From Thermoleptolyngbya sp046719575 (lineage in GTDB: Bacteria > Cyanobacteriota > Cyanobacteriia > Elainellales > Elainellaceae), in assembly GCA_046719575.1 (NCBI GenBank), contig JBDNCP010000002.1:12568-76567 (forward strand): a stretch of DNA of 64,000 bases. Reading direction: 5' to 3'. Of this stretch, positions 44,657 through 53,602 are shown in pieces. Position numbers and translations under genes: made by a program. The first letter of the stretch is position 1. Each line of letters starts with the position of its first letter. A model generated the notes under the pieces. It made no database searches. It saw only the letters and a list, made by a program, of their open reading frames with translations, and was not told the origin of the DNA.

Positions 44657-44956
44657 TCAGGCGCTGCCTGTAAAGGCAACCTCTGGAAACTTGCTTTGCG
44701 CTTCGGCCATGGACTTTTTCTTGCCCTCTTCTTGCCAGTAGTTAATGACTTCCGTGGCTTTGTTGAGCAGTTCCACCCGGTCGGCTTCGGCAATCCAGTG
44801 CTTCGCCTCTAGCTCAGTCTTAAGCTGCTCCCACGCATCGTTGCGCGGCCAGAAGAAATAGGACGTAAGCGGACTGGTTCCCTTTCCGACGACTTGATCC
44901 ACCGCCAGAGCCACGTTGTTATCTAGCCAGAGAACCTTGAGAATAAACTTCGACAA
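44657..44956 (-). CDS. Plastid-type ribosomal protein PSRP-3/Ycf65
   Basis: A 99-residue small-subunit-associated protein of the PSRP-3 (Ycf65) family, found only in cyanobacteria and plastids. Readable family segments are FILKVLWLDNNVALAVDQ, GTSPLTSYFFWPRNDAWEQL and ELLNKATEVINYWQEE. The start codon is probably TTG at 44956, because GGAGG lies five bases before it and the family begins (M)SKFILKV; the longer ATG frame from 44989 would add residues across the ribosome binding site. Confidence 0.9.
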   Translation of the reverse strand: MSKFILKVLWLDNNVALAVDQVVGKGTSPLTSYFFWPRNDAWEQLKTELEAKHWIAEADRVELLNKATEVINYWQEEGKKKSMAEAQSKFPEVAFTGSA

Positions 44957-45099
44957 TCGCACCTCCAGGACAGTCCGGGCTGCCTTCAAAAACTCTACAA
45001 TCCTCTATAGTAAGTTACGAACTAGCATAGTTGCCAGTGTTTTTTCAGTCTGTCCGAGTCAATTTTATTCTACGCAGACTATTTTCTAAGATTCTTCTT

Positions 45100-45897
45100 A
45101 TGCAGCAGGCGATCGCCATTCTGGTGTTTGATATTGACGGCGTAATCCGCGACGTGGGCAATTCCTATCGCCGTGCCCTAGCGGACACCGTCGAAGCCTT
45201 TACCGACGGTCGCTTTCGTCCCTCCCAGGCAGACATTGACCAGCTCAAAGCCGAAGGGCTTTGGAACAACGACTGGGAAGCGTCCCAAGAACTGATTTAT
45301 CGCTACTACGAACAGCAGGGAACGGGGCGATCGCAGCTTGGGCTGTCCTATGAAAAGGTTGTGGATTTCTTTCAGCGGCGCTATCGCGGGGCGATTCTAG
45401 ACGATCCTGATCAGTGGGATGGCTACATCACGCAGGAGCCGCTGCTGGTCGATGCCGCCCATTTGCTTGATCTGCAAGCCAGCGCCCTTCCCTGGGGGTT
45501 CTTTAGCGGAGCAACGCGGGGATCGGCGACCTACGTGTTGCAGCGCCGCTTGGGACTGCCCGACCCGATTCTGATTGCGATGGAAGATGCCCCCGGAAAG
45601 CCTAACCCGACGGGGTTGTTGCAAACCGTGGCGCAGATTGAAGCTCGGTTTAAGTTGTCTGGTCCGCTTCCAGTGGTGTATGTAGGCGACACCGTGGCGG
45701 ATATGCAGACGGTGACAGCGGCAAAAGACGTGGCGGGCGATCGCCCCTGGATTGGCATTGGCGTGCTGCCGCCCCACGCCCAATCCCCTGCTGACTACGC
45801 CGCCGCCTACACCGATCAGCTCCACACCGCAGGCGCAGTCCGCGTGATAACCACGGTTCGAGAGCTAACGCCGTCCTACCTTGCCGAATTGCTCTAG
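45100..45897 (+). CDS. HAD-superfamily hydrolase, TIGR01548-like
   Basis: A 265-residue HAD phosphatase. The catalytic aspartates are in LVFDIDGVIRD (D11, D13), with later motifs PWGFFSGATR (motif II Ser/Thr) and YVGDTVADMQT (motif IV). This combination matches subfamily IA, TIGR01548. ATG 45100 is preferred to an upstream frame start at 45031 that would add non-family residues. Substrate unknown. Confidence 0.9.
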   Translation: MQQAIAILVFDIDGVIRDVGNSYRRALADTVEAFTDGRFRPSQADIDQLKAEGLWNNDWEASQELIYRYYEQQGTGRSQLGLSYEKVVDFFQRRYRGAILDDPDQWDGYITQEPLLVDAAHLLDLQASALPWGFFSGATRGSATYVLQRRLGLPDPILIAMEDAPGKPNPTGLLQTVAQIEARFKLSGPLPVVYVGDTVADMQTVTAAKDVAGDRPWIGIGVLPPHAQSPADYAAAYTDQLHTAGAVRVITTVRELTPSYLAELL

Positions 45898-45899
45898 AC

Positions 45900-47186
45900 T
45901 CACGGGCATCTGGGATAGAGGGACTGGGTGGGTGTGCGGCGGGGACTCAGCACCAGCACCGAATCCATGAACTGTTTCAACTCTGCCTGCCGGGTCGATG
46001 AACTCACGCCTGCTTGCAGATGTCGCAGCACCAGTTGGATAAAGCGGCGACTGGCGGCGATCGCTGCACGGGTCGGCGTGCTGCTCAGGTTAATATAATC
46101 GCGTGGATCGCCGAAGAAAATCCGGCCATTGGGCTGACGCATGGGCATAACCCGATGCTCCTGCGGATAAGATAACCCCCCCAGTCCAAAATAGCGGATA
46201 AACCGGATGGCTCCCGCGCCGCCGTTCTCGCGCTCTGTATGGGCCGGAGAATAGGAATCCTGAATCAGGTGCAGCGCCTCGCCCAGCCATTCAAAGGCAG
46301 CCTCGCGGGTGGGAGCAGTCATGATCCGCTGATAGATGGCGACAAGCTGCTGCCGTGCTTCGGCGAGGGACTCTTCTAGTGGTTGGCACTTGTGGCGGCG
46401 CAGCATGTGGCGGCGCTGTTGCGATGGCTTGAAGTGGTTTGTGATTTTCTCCAGATCCACTCGGCGCACGCCCCGATTCATAGCCCCCAGCTCAGCAGGA
46501 GTAATGGGCAGCCCCTTGGCAGCCTCCCGATTCAGAGTTTCATGTCCCGGCGGAATGCGGCGCTTAATGTCTTCTACCACAAACGGATCGGCTTCGCGCT
46601 CGGCGGCCATTTCTTGCAGCGTTTCTAGATACTGCTGCTGAATTCGACGATCAAATGAGCGTGGCGCAGCCGATTCAAATTTGGATTCACGCTCGAATTC
46701 AAACTCAGATTCAAACTCAGATTCAAATCCCTGTTCAAATTCCCATTCAAATTCCAATGCCAGTTCCCATTCTGCTTCGCGCTGTTTCGGTGGAGACACT
46801 TGCACAACCGGAGGCAGCTTGTCTCCCGGATTCAGCGTCGTCACCAGCACAATCCGGTTGCCGTTCTCGCCGCCGGGCCGATAGAAAATCGGCACCCCCC
46901 GCACCACCGTCACGCGGGTATTGTAGCCAGGACGGGTTTGACGATAGTGTTTGGCGGCGCGAAACTCGCGGACGAAGGTGCGCGGATCGAACCGCATACC
47001 ACCAGAGGCAACCCGTTGCAAAAAGCGCTGGGTGAAATGGATCGTGGGCAAAAAGCCCTGGCGCTTGAGATAGGCGGCAAACCGCTGAGCGATGCTGCGT
47101 CCGGCTTGCCCCCGGCGGCCAAATTCATCTTCAAACTCCGGAGCGGCGGAGCCGTTCTGGAGCGCTTTAGTTGAAAACGAGTTCAT
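45900..47186 (-). CDS. Gene F: phospholipase C-like motif, E-F-rich tract and possible toxin-like N-terminus
   Basis: A 428-residue protein, last of six genes in an unrecognised cluster. Residues 45-120 (PTIHFTQRFLQRVASGG, then TVVRGVPIFYRP and RIVLVTTLNPG) resemble small BECR-type RNase toxin folds in outline; this is a weak, inferred likeness. Residues 138-171 are an acidic-aromatic tract (EFEWEFEQGFESEFESEFEF), like the repeats of genes A and B. Residues 301-316, LGEALHLIQDSYSPAH, match the H-x3-D-x5-H region of zinc-dependent phospholipase C/nuclease P1 folds, with further histidines at 215, 260 and 265. No signal peptide. It could act on lipids or nucleic acids. No strong ribosome binding site precedes the ATG. 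Confidence 0.6.
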   Translation of the reverse strand: MNSFSTKALQNGSAAPEFEDEFGRRGQAGRSIAQRFAAYLKRQGFLPTIHFTQRFLQRVASGGMRFDPRTFVREFRAAKHYRQTRPGYNTRVTVVRGVPIFYRPGGENGNRIVLVTTLNPGDKLPPVVQVSPPKQREAEWELALEFEWEFEQGFESEFESEFEFERESKFESAAPRSFDRRIQQQYLETLQEMAAEREADPFVVEDIKRRIPPGHETLNREAAKGLPITPAELGAMNRGVRRVDLEKITNHFKPSQQRRHMLRRHKCQPLEESLAEARQQLVAIYQRIMTAPTREAAFEWLGEALHLIQDSYSPAHTERENGGAGAIRFIRYFGLGGLSYPQEHRVMPMRQPNGRIFFGDPRDYINLSSTPTRAAIAASRRFIQLVLRHLQAGVSSSTRQAELKQFMDSVLVLSPRRTPTQSLYPRCP

Positions 47187-47367
47187 AGTTATCGAGGGGG
47201 AATGGGGTTGATTTTGAATTTTAGGCTGGCGATTTTGGCTGGGTATTTTGGATCGGCGATTTTGGATTGCGATCGCTCAGTCTGTTTCAATCCACAATCC
47301 AAAATCTAGAATCCAAAATCGAATCTCCAGCCCGATCGAAGCGGCGCATGACAAGGGCGATCGCCCT

Positions 47368-48492
47368 TTACCCTTGCCCTGCTCTGAGCGGCGTGACGTT
47401 GCCGTTGCGGCTGGCGTTGATGGGGACGACGCGCTGGGTGTGCCCGCGAAACGCAATGCCCAGCACCTCGGCACTGGTCAGCCATTCTTCGGACACGTCG
47501 GCGATTTCGCGCAGCAGGGCTTCAAATTCCGCCCGCGAGCTGTTGAGGATATACTTTTGCGCCAGCCAGCGAATGATTGATCGCCCGGAGGTGGCCATGC
47601 GGTGTCGCTGGGAGGCGTTGACCTGCTTGTTGAAGTAGCGCAGCATCACTTCTTCGGCCACGTCCCAGGCGTTGTCTGCGCCAAACAGCTTGCGAACGTC
47701 CTCGGCTCCCAGAATGCGGAAGGCTTCGTCCAGCAGTTGCAGCGTCTCAATGCGAAATACGTTAACGTGTCCGTAAGAATTCCACTTTAAGTTATTTCGT
47801 AGATCCAGCCCAGCGCGGCGCACGGTGGCGATGCTGCCAAAGCTGGGATCGTAGGCGCGTTCGCGGATCACGTCGGAAATCCGCTTGTCGCGCCAGAAGG
47901 CGGCGACGCTGTTGATAAACTGCGTGAACATGCCGTGGAATTGGGCGTTTGGCTTGGCGCTGGGCATGGGCGGCGTGGTGGTGTAGCCAAACACGCGGCG
48001 GTAGGTCTGCATTCGGTTGCGTTCGGCATAGCGGAGGATGCTGCGGCGATCAAACCGATATAGCCCGTAAGCGCCTTCACCCGTCGAAAGGCGCACTGCG
48101 CCCGCGTCAAACAGTTCTTGCAGCTTGCGGATGGCGCGGAAGATGCCGACGGTTTCCATCTGGTAGAGATAGTAAAGATCGGCGACGGATAAGATGCGAT
48201 CGCTCGCTACTTGTTCGTCATAGTCTTCCACACCTTGCGGTAGGCGCGTTTCGTCGATGCCTTTGGCAGCATCCTTACCCAAGCCGATCAAGTCGGCCAG
48301 TCCGCCGTCGGCAGGCACGGGCGCAGCGGCATTGGCGGCGATCGCCTGCGCCAACATATCTTCAATCCGCTGGGTCAGCGCGTCCGCAAGCTGGGGATTT
48401 TGAATCAACTGCGGGCCGAGTTGATCGACCAGCGTTTCTTTTAGCGCGGCAATGCGGTCGAGTAAACTTTGGTTTTCTCCGGTGGTGGTCAT
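47368..48492 (-). CDS. Gene E: unknown protein of the E-F-repeat cluster
   Basis: A 374-residue, mostly alpha-helical soluble protein without a recognised motif. The N-terminal 70 residues are helical and Ala/Leu/Gln-rich (SLLDRIAALKETLVDQLGP). The central part (ILSVADLYYLYQMETVGIF and RKLQELFDAGAVRLSTGEG) looks like a helical domain with a winged-helix flavour, which is inference. It starts after a clear GAGGAG site. It sits 160 bp after gene D and 181 bp before gene F on the same strand. Partner or scaffold role is possible. Confidence 0.65.
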   Translation of the reverse strand: MTTTGENQSLLDRIAALKETLVDQLGPQLIQNPQLADALTQRIEDMLAQAIAANAAAPVPADGGLADLIGLGKDAAKGIDETRLPQGVEDYDEQVASDRILSVADLYYLYQMETVGIFRAIRKLQELFDAGAVRLSTGEGAYGLYRFDRRSILRYAERNRMQTYRRVFGYTTTPPMPSAKPNAQFHGMFTQFINSVAAFWRDKRISDVIRERAYDPSFGSIATVRRAGLDLRNNLKWNSYGHVNVFRIETLQLLDEAFRILGAEDVRKLFGADNAWDVAEEVMLRYFNKQVNASQRHRMATSGRSIIRWLAQKYILNSSRAEFEALLREIADVSEEWLTSAEVLGIAFRGHTQRVVPINASRNGNVTPLRAGQG

Positions 48493-48652
48493 GGGAATTT
48501 CTCCTCGAACAAGGGCTTAGTCAGGGGTTAGTGGGTTAAGGATTGCGTTTTGCCAGCCTAGATTTTGTAGGTTTTGGCTGTCGCGATCGACTTGGCTGGC
48601 GGTTTATTCTTACTGAGCAATTCACCATTGCGTGTGCTGTGGTCGGAGATCA

Positions 48653-50362
48653 TCAATCGAGATCGTCGGGCGTGTCGCCAGAGGGCAATGTTACTTGCTC
48701 CGCCAGTTGGCGCACCTGATAAAGCTGGTAAGCCAAATCACGCAGCGCCCGAATCACGCCTTCGCGCCGGAACGCAGCATTGGGAATTGGGGTGTAGGTA
48801 GCAGCTTGGGTCAGCACCATGAGGCGATCGCTCGTCTCAGAAATCACCCGAATACCCAGCTTGCCGCCCGATTTTGCCAATATCGGCCCTTCCTCACTGG
48901 CGAATCGCCAGACCCAGTTCAGCAGCCCTTCCACGCTCATCGAATCTCCCAATTTAGCCGTTTCCGCAACTGGGTATCCAGTGCCATCCGGCAGTGGAAA
49001 TGCAGGGCGGGGAACACCACAAGGCACTGCCATGTCCTTCTCTTCGGCCCTAGCGCGAGTGAAGTCGATGTAGACCGACAGCCGCTCCTCTGGCCCCAGG
49101 AAGAATAGCTCCATGATCCGGTAGACCTCCTGCACCGACTCGGCCACCACCGCCAGCGCCTGCGATAGCCGCACGAGCTGCGTGCCAATGTAGGCCCCAG
49201 CACTGGAATGCTGAGTATGCTTGTAGTCCACCCAACTCCGCCGCAGCGATTGCAAATAGTCTTTCAGCGTCAGGAAGTTGCTGTAGTTTTGCTCCTCTTC
49301 GACGGTGTTAATCTGTCCGCGTACCAGCCCAAAATATTCCGCCAGTTTCTTGAGCTGTCCGTCTGGGCGCTGATTGCTGCTGTCTAGGTCTTCGCCCAGC
49401 AACAGTTGGAACAAGTTATCCACCCGCAAGATTCGCGGGCCGCCGCGTGCGCCCAGCTCTGCCAAAAGCTCCTGCATCTCGGTGCGAATGATAGAGCGGG
49501 TGGCTTCCATGTTTTCGCGGTCGGCGGATGGTTTCAGCGGGGTCAGTCCATTCAGCAACTGAATGCCGTCTTGAATTGCCGTTTTTGCCCGGTGATAGAG
49601 GCTGGCCTGCGCTCCGGTGATGCCGCCGCCTAGGTCGGAGGCTCGGATGCTGACCGACTGCGGATTCCAGTCGTAGACCGTGCGCCCATCGACCTGGCGG
49701 GCGGTGAAGGTTTGCGTCAGCGTACTCACCAAAGTTTTGGGGTTATCCGTCCGCTGGGTATGCCCCAAAATGCTGCCCAGAGCGCTTTCCACTATGCCTT
49801 GCAGGTCGTCGCCAGTGGCAGGAGTGGAAACGGAAGTCATCCTGCCCGTCCGCTGGATTTGATCCAGACTGGGCAGCACATCTACGACTTGCAACTGTCC
49901 GGGTTGGTCTTTGGCGGGCTGAGCAGGAGGACGCTTGGATTGCTCAGGTTTCGACACTTCTAGCGCCACCAGTTCAATGGTGTAGGCCGTTGCCTGCCCG
50001 TCTCGCTTGACCGTATAGGGGGCAGGAACCTGTCCAACATCTTTAGCATCGGGCTTGTTGGGATCAGCCTTAGAAAACTGCTCTAGGGGAAAACTAGGCT
50101 GAACCTCCGTTTCTCCCAAAAATTCACTGTCCCGAAAGAGTTTGAAATACACATCGGGTTCTGGTTCTGTTTCTCCCGGATCTTGGCGAAAGTCTTCCTT
50201 TGTAAAGGAGATTTCAAAGTAGCCCTGGGTATCTGTATGAGAAACACCGATGAGATCATCATATTGTCGATCTTTGTCGTGAAGTTCTACGCGGATGCGA
50301 GCTTCATATTGGCTTGGGTTTTTGATCACACGCCCGCGAAGCGTGTACCTGTCTCGTTTCAT
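48653..50362 (-). CDS. Gene D: large protein with N-terminal beta-sandwich domain
   Basis: A 569-residue protein. Residues 5-90 (YTLRGRVIKNPSQYEARIRV, then SHTDTQGYFEISF and VYFKLFRDSEFLGE) have the pattern of a transthyretin/carboxypeptidase-regulatory-like beta-sandwich. The rest (about 150-569) is alpha-helical and unrecognised, with GGITGAQASLYHRAKTAIQ and RSWVDYKHTQHSSAGAYIG. It begins 6 bp after the stop of gene C, with its AAGGAG site overlapping that stop, so translation is coupled. No signal peptide or membrane helix. Possibly a structural part of an assembly. Confidence 0.65.
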   Translation of the reverse strand: MKRDRYTLRGRVIKNPSQYEARIRVELHDKDRQYDDLIGVSHTDTQGYFEISFTKEDFRQDPGETEPEPDVYFKLFRDSEFLGETEVQPSFPLEQFSKADPNKPDAKDVGQVPAPYTVKRDGQATAYTIELVALEVSKPEQSKRPPAQPAKDQPGQLQVVDVLPSLDQIQRTGRMTSVSTPATGDDLQGIVESALGSILGHTQRTDNPKTLVSTLTQTFTARQVDGRTVYDWNPQSVSIRASDLGGGITGAQASLYHRAKTAIQDGIQLLNGLTPLKPSADRENMEATRSIIRTEMQELLAELGARGGPRILRVDNLFQLLLGEDLDSSNQRPDGQLKKLAEYFGLVRGQINTVEEEQNYSNFLTLKDYLQSLRRSWVDYKHTQHSSAGAYIGTQLVRLSQALAVVAESVQEVYRIMELFFLGPEERLSVYIDFTRARAEEKDMAVPCGVPRPAFPLPDGTGYPVAETAKLGDSMSVEGLLNWVWRFASEEGPILAKSGGKLGIRVISETSDRLMVLTQAATYTPIPNAAFRREGVIRALRDLAYQLYQVRQLAEQVTLPSGDTPDDLD

Positions 50363-50368
50363 GCTGCG

Positions 50369-51745
50369 CTATCTCCTTGCTAAAGCTTTATAGAAGTTTT
50401 CAGTAATAAGTCCCGGCGCGGCCAGCCGTCGATCTAGCGCGTGGCGAGAGGCGCAGATCAGGAAGCGTTCGGGAATGATGCCCGGATCGTTGCCTTTGGC
50501 CAGCCGCTGCCCCGCTTCTTCGATGATTTGCTGGTGGTGCGGTTTGAAGCCGGTGACCTCTGCCAGCGATCGCCCGCCCAGTTCGCCATAAGGCGTGTAG
50601 CAAATCGTATCGACGACCAGCTTGTGGGCCCGATCGAAGGTTTGCAGCACGGCGGGTGGAATCGTACCCGCACGCGGATTGGGATACAGGCGCTTCCAGA
50701 TGCGGTTGTAATAGTCCGCCATTTGCGGAAAGCCCATCCGCCGCAATAGCTCCGTGCTGATGAACACGCGCAGGTAGGGCGTGGGATGGGGCGCACCGGG
50801 GTGAAAGAAGAGGGTGCTTTGGGGCGATCGCGAGGCAATGTCCATCAGCGAGGCGACGATGTAGGGGCCGCCCAGCAGCAGCCCCGACATATCCGCAAAG
50901 GTTTCGCTGTGCCATTTTGTCCACACGGCTGCCACATCCGGGGATAACCCCGCCTTCAGCAACCGATGGGCGATCGCCTTGGGCAGGGTTTGCCGCAGCC
51001 CCAGATCGGTCTGCAAGTTGTGGGCGACTTCGTGCAAAATCGCCCCCAGCGTCCAGGGATTCACCAGGCGGTGATAGGGCAGTTGGATCAGCGGAAACGG
51101 ATTGAGCTGCTGGCTCAGCTTGGTCAGGGGAATGCCGCGCCGGAAGGTGGCGGGCGAAAACCCCGTCTTGACATAGGAGAAGGGCGGCGGAGCCGGGATC
51201 GACTTCGCCTTGCCCAGGCCCATGTACACGTCCTGATAGCAGTCAAGCGCGATGCGATCGCACCCCAACAGCCAGGGCGCAAACTGGCTCTGCCGCTGCC
51301 CAAATAGCTCAAAGTAAAAGTCCCAGATTTGCTCGATCTTCCGCACCAGATCATGAGCCTGATCTTTGCGGGCGATCATCTGTTGCAGATGAGCCGTAGC
51401 GGGCTGGGCGATCGCCGCCTGAGTGCTGCCAGACACGGTTTTGGAGACACCCTGGAGGTGCGATCGCAATCGAGCAATAAGCTGGTTTACCGCGTCGATA
51501 TGGGCATCGCTGGGGCTGGCCGCATCGGAGCCAAACTCACCCTGCCGGAAGGGGCGCAGCGCCGCTACATGGCGTGCCACGTTAATCGCCTGCGCCCGCA
51601 GCCAGGGGTCGAGGTTGGGCGGCTCCACAAAGCGGGCGATCGCCTGAGGCTCAGGCATGGTTTCCTGATATAGCTCGGCAAGCGCTAGCCGTGTTGCTCG
51701 ATACGGGTCTATCCCGTTCTTTGATCCGTTCGTAAACCCATTCAT
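50369..51745 (-). CDS. Gene C: HExxH metallopeptidase-like protein
   Basis: A 458-residue protein with HEVAH (238-242) in WTLGAILHEVAHNLQTDLG and, about 37 residues later, WHSETFADMSG (E281 and D285), a gluzincin-like zinc site. Helical and soluble, no signal peptide. A natural role would be processing the A and B proteins encoded just upstream, but that is inference. It starts after a GGGAG site and is coupled to gene D. A structural, non-catalytic role is also possible because the third ligand cannot be confirmed. Confidence 0.7.
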   Translation of the reverse strand: MNGFTNGSKNGIDPYRATRLALAELYQETMPEPQAIARFVEPPNLDPWLRAQAINVARHVAALRPFRQGEFGSDAASPSDAHIDAVNQLIARLRSHLQGVSKTVSGSTQAAIAQPATAHLQQMIARKDQAHDLVRKIEQIWDFYFELFGQRQSQFAPWLLGCDRIALDCYQDVYMGLGKAKSIPAPPPFSYVKTGFSPATFRRGIPLTKLSQQLNPFPLIQLPYHRLVNPWTLGAILHEVAHNLQTDLGLRQTLPKAIAHRLLKAGLSPDVAAVWTKWHSETFADMSGLLLGGPYIVASLMDIASRSPQSTLFFHPGAPHPTPYLRVFISTELLRRMGFPQMADYYNRIWKRLYPNPRAGTIPPAVLQTFDRAHKLVVDTICYTPYGELGGRSLAEVTGFKPHHQQIIEEAGQRLAKGNDPGIIPERFLICASRHALDRRLAAPGLITENFYKALARR

Positions 51746-51811
51746 GCCACAACTCCCGATTGCATTCCAATCAACTGCACGCGGATATCCTTAAACCCGC
51801 AAGGCTTTTGC

Positions 51812-52645
51812 CTATACGAAGGCCCGCTTGCGTGCGCTGCAACTGCACTGGCGGCTGTGAATCTGGCGCGATCGCTTCATCACAGCAGAGGCGCGGCGCG
51901 GATTGCCCAACACCTGCGCCACATTGCCAGCCACCGTCCGCGCTGCTACGCGAGCGTTTACGGGCTGTCCTTTAGCGACGCGCTGCGCCAGGGTTGCCAT
52001 GCTGCTGCGGGCGATCGTGGGGAAGGTGCGAACCAGCGGACGGGTCTGAGGGTTTTGGAGCAGCGCCCGACCGGCCTGAGCCAGAGGACGAATAACCTGG
52101 GGAACCACGCGAGAGATGACGGGTGCGGCTGCGCTGAGGCCCCGCGCCACCATTGGAATCAATGCGCCAATGAAGGCTTCGGCTTCGGCTTCGCTCTGGC
52201 TGTTGGCCGCCATGTGGGCCAGATGCTCAGCCATCACCTCATACTCGCTGGCCGGCGCGGTTTCAAATTCGGGCAGCACTTCAGGATGCTGCTCATATTC
52301 ATACTCAAACTCGCCATCGCCCCCAAAGGCGCTGCCCAATCCCCGCAGCAGATTGCCAATAAAGGGATCGCCTTCGTATTCGCCTTCCAGTTCAAACTCG
52401 TTCAGGGGTGTTTCATACTCCATCTCAAATTCGCGCTGGCCCCGGCGGCGACGGCGACGACGAAATAGCCCGCCGATTGCTTGAATGGCCATCGGTGCAG
52501 CCGCTTTAAGAATAGGAGCTAGCAAGGGCAAAAACTCTTCGCTCTCGTATTCGTACTCGTATGCGCGATCGCTTTCACCCAGAACGGCTGATTCAAATTC
52601 TGATTCCAGTTCTCGATCCAGGGTTTCAAGTTCGTACTGATACAT
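51812..52645 (-). CDS. Gene B: acidic-aromatic repeat protein with basic C-terminal domain
   Basis: A 277-residue paralogue of gene A. Blocks rich in E-Y/E-F (2-36, 72-92, 112-136) alternate with a hydrophobic amphipathic segment (37-61, FLPLLAPILKAAAPMAIQAI) that ends in seven arginines (62-68), and a Gly-rich segment (95-110). The C-terminal domain (about 148-277) is strongly basic and helical and shares QNPQTRPLVRTFPT and KGQPVNARVAARTVA with gene A. Acidic N-half and basic C-half suggest self-association. No signal peptide. Starts after AAGGAG. Confidence 0.7.
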   Translation of the reverse strand: MYQYELETLDRELESEFESAVLGESDRAYEYEYESEEFLPLLAPILKAAAPMAIQAIGGLFRRRRRRRGQREFEMEYETPLNEFELEGEYEGDPFIGNLLRGLGSAFGGDGEFEYEYEQHPEVLPEFETAPASEYEVMAEHLAHMAANSQSEAEAEAFIGALIPMVARGLSAAAPVISRVVPQVIRPLAQAGRALLQNPQTRPLVRTFPTIARSSMATLAQRVAKGQPVNARVAARTVAGNVAQVLGNPRRASAVMKRSRQIHSRQCSCSARKRAFV

Positions 52646-52726
52646 GAGTTAGGGTCTCCTTTTGCAGTGATGTTTGGTTGAAAGTCAAAAGTTGAAAATC
52701 GAAAATAGAACAAGACTCCAGTGCGA

Positions 52727-53602
52727 CTAGCCCCGTACTTTCTTGCGGGCAACTGGAGCAGGTTGGTTCACTTTCTGCGCGACTTTGGCAGAATTGGCGA
52801 CAATTCGAGCAGCGGTCATGGGATTTTTGAGCGCTTTGCGGGTTTGGGCGGCCATCACCTGAGCCACGACCGGGCGGGTAATTGGCTTGCCCTGCGCGGC
52901 TTTCTGAGTCAACACTTGCCCCGTCCGCATAGCGACCGTCGGCAAAATTCGCACCAGCGGTCGAGTCGTCGGGTTTTGGCGTAGCCCCCGCGTCAGTTGG
53001 GCGCTGGCCTTAACGATCGCCGGAATTTGCTTTTGCACCGCAGCCGCTTTGGTCGGCAACACGCGAGTCACAGCAGCCCCCGCAAAGGCCTCGGCTTCGG
53101 CTTCGTTTTGGGCTTTGGCAGCAGCGCCGGCCAGCGCTTCGGCAACGGCTTCCATCTGCGGCGTGGCGACAGACTCAAACTCGCCCGCCCATTCCCCTTC
53201 AAACTCCATCTGTCCGGCCGTTTCATATTCAAATTCGTACTCGCTCTCGCGCATCATCTGTCCCAGCGCTGCGCCAAGCTGTGGCCCGCCAATGGCATTG
53301 CCGATCAGACGAGTGGCATGGGGAATCACTTTCGGTAGGATGGGTTTGAGCCGCCCAGCAAGACGGCGCACCGTACTCAAAAAGGCTTCACTTTCGTATT
53401 CGCCCTCATACTCACTTTCATATTCGCCTTCGTATTCACCTTCGCCCAGTCCGAGGGCATTCATTGCGCCGCCGATGAGTCCACCCAAGAATTCTTCGCC
53501 TTCGTATTCATGCTGAACTTCGTATTCATTTTGCAGGTCATATTCAAATTCGCTTTCAAACTCATTCGTGAGTTCCTGTTGCAGAGTTTCACCGTCCAAC
53601 AT
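52727..53602 (-). CDS. Gene A: acidic-aromatic repeat protein with basic C-terminal domain
   Basis: A 291-residue protein, first gene of the cluster. Acidic blocks (10-36, 54-72 with EGEYEGEYESEYEGEYE, 119-145) flank hydrophobic Gly-rich stretches (38-52, FLGGLIGGAMNALGL, and 74-115). The C-terminal domain (about 150-291) is basic, with QNPTTRPLVRILPT (209-222) and KGKPITRPVVAQVMA-like helices, ending VARKKVRG. It shares this domain with gene B, so the two arose by duplication and diverged. RBS GGAG lies 7 bases before the ATG. I recall similar proteins in other bacteria but no assigned function. Confidence 0.7.
   Translation of the reverse strand: MLDGETLQQELTNEFESEFEYDLQNEYEVQHEYEGEEFLGGLIGGAMNALGLGEGEYEGEYESEYEGEYESEAFLSTVRRLAGRLKPILPKVIPHATRLIGNAIGGPQLGAALGQMMRESEYEFEYETAGQMEFEGEWAGEFESVATPQMEAVAEALAGAAAKAQNEAEAEAFAGAAVTRVLPTKAAAVQKQIPAIVKASAQLTRGLRQNPTTRPLVRILPTVAMRTGQVLTQKAAQGKPITRPVVAQVMAAQTRKALKNPMTAARIVANSAKVAQKVNQPAPVARKKVRG

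Noticed and set aside
45900..53602. Contractile injection system
   Set aside because: No sheath, tube, baseplate or DUF4157-type genes are seen; the HExxH protein alone is not enough.
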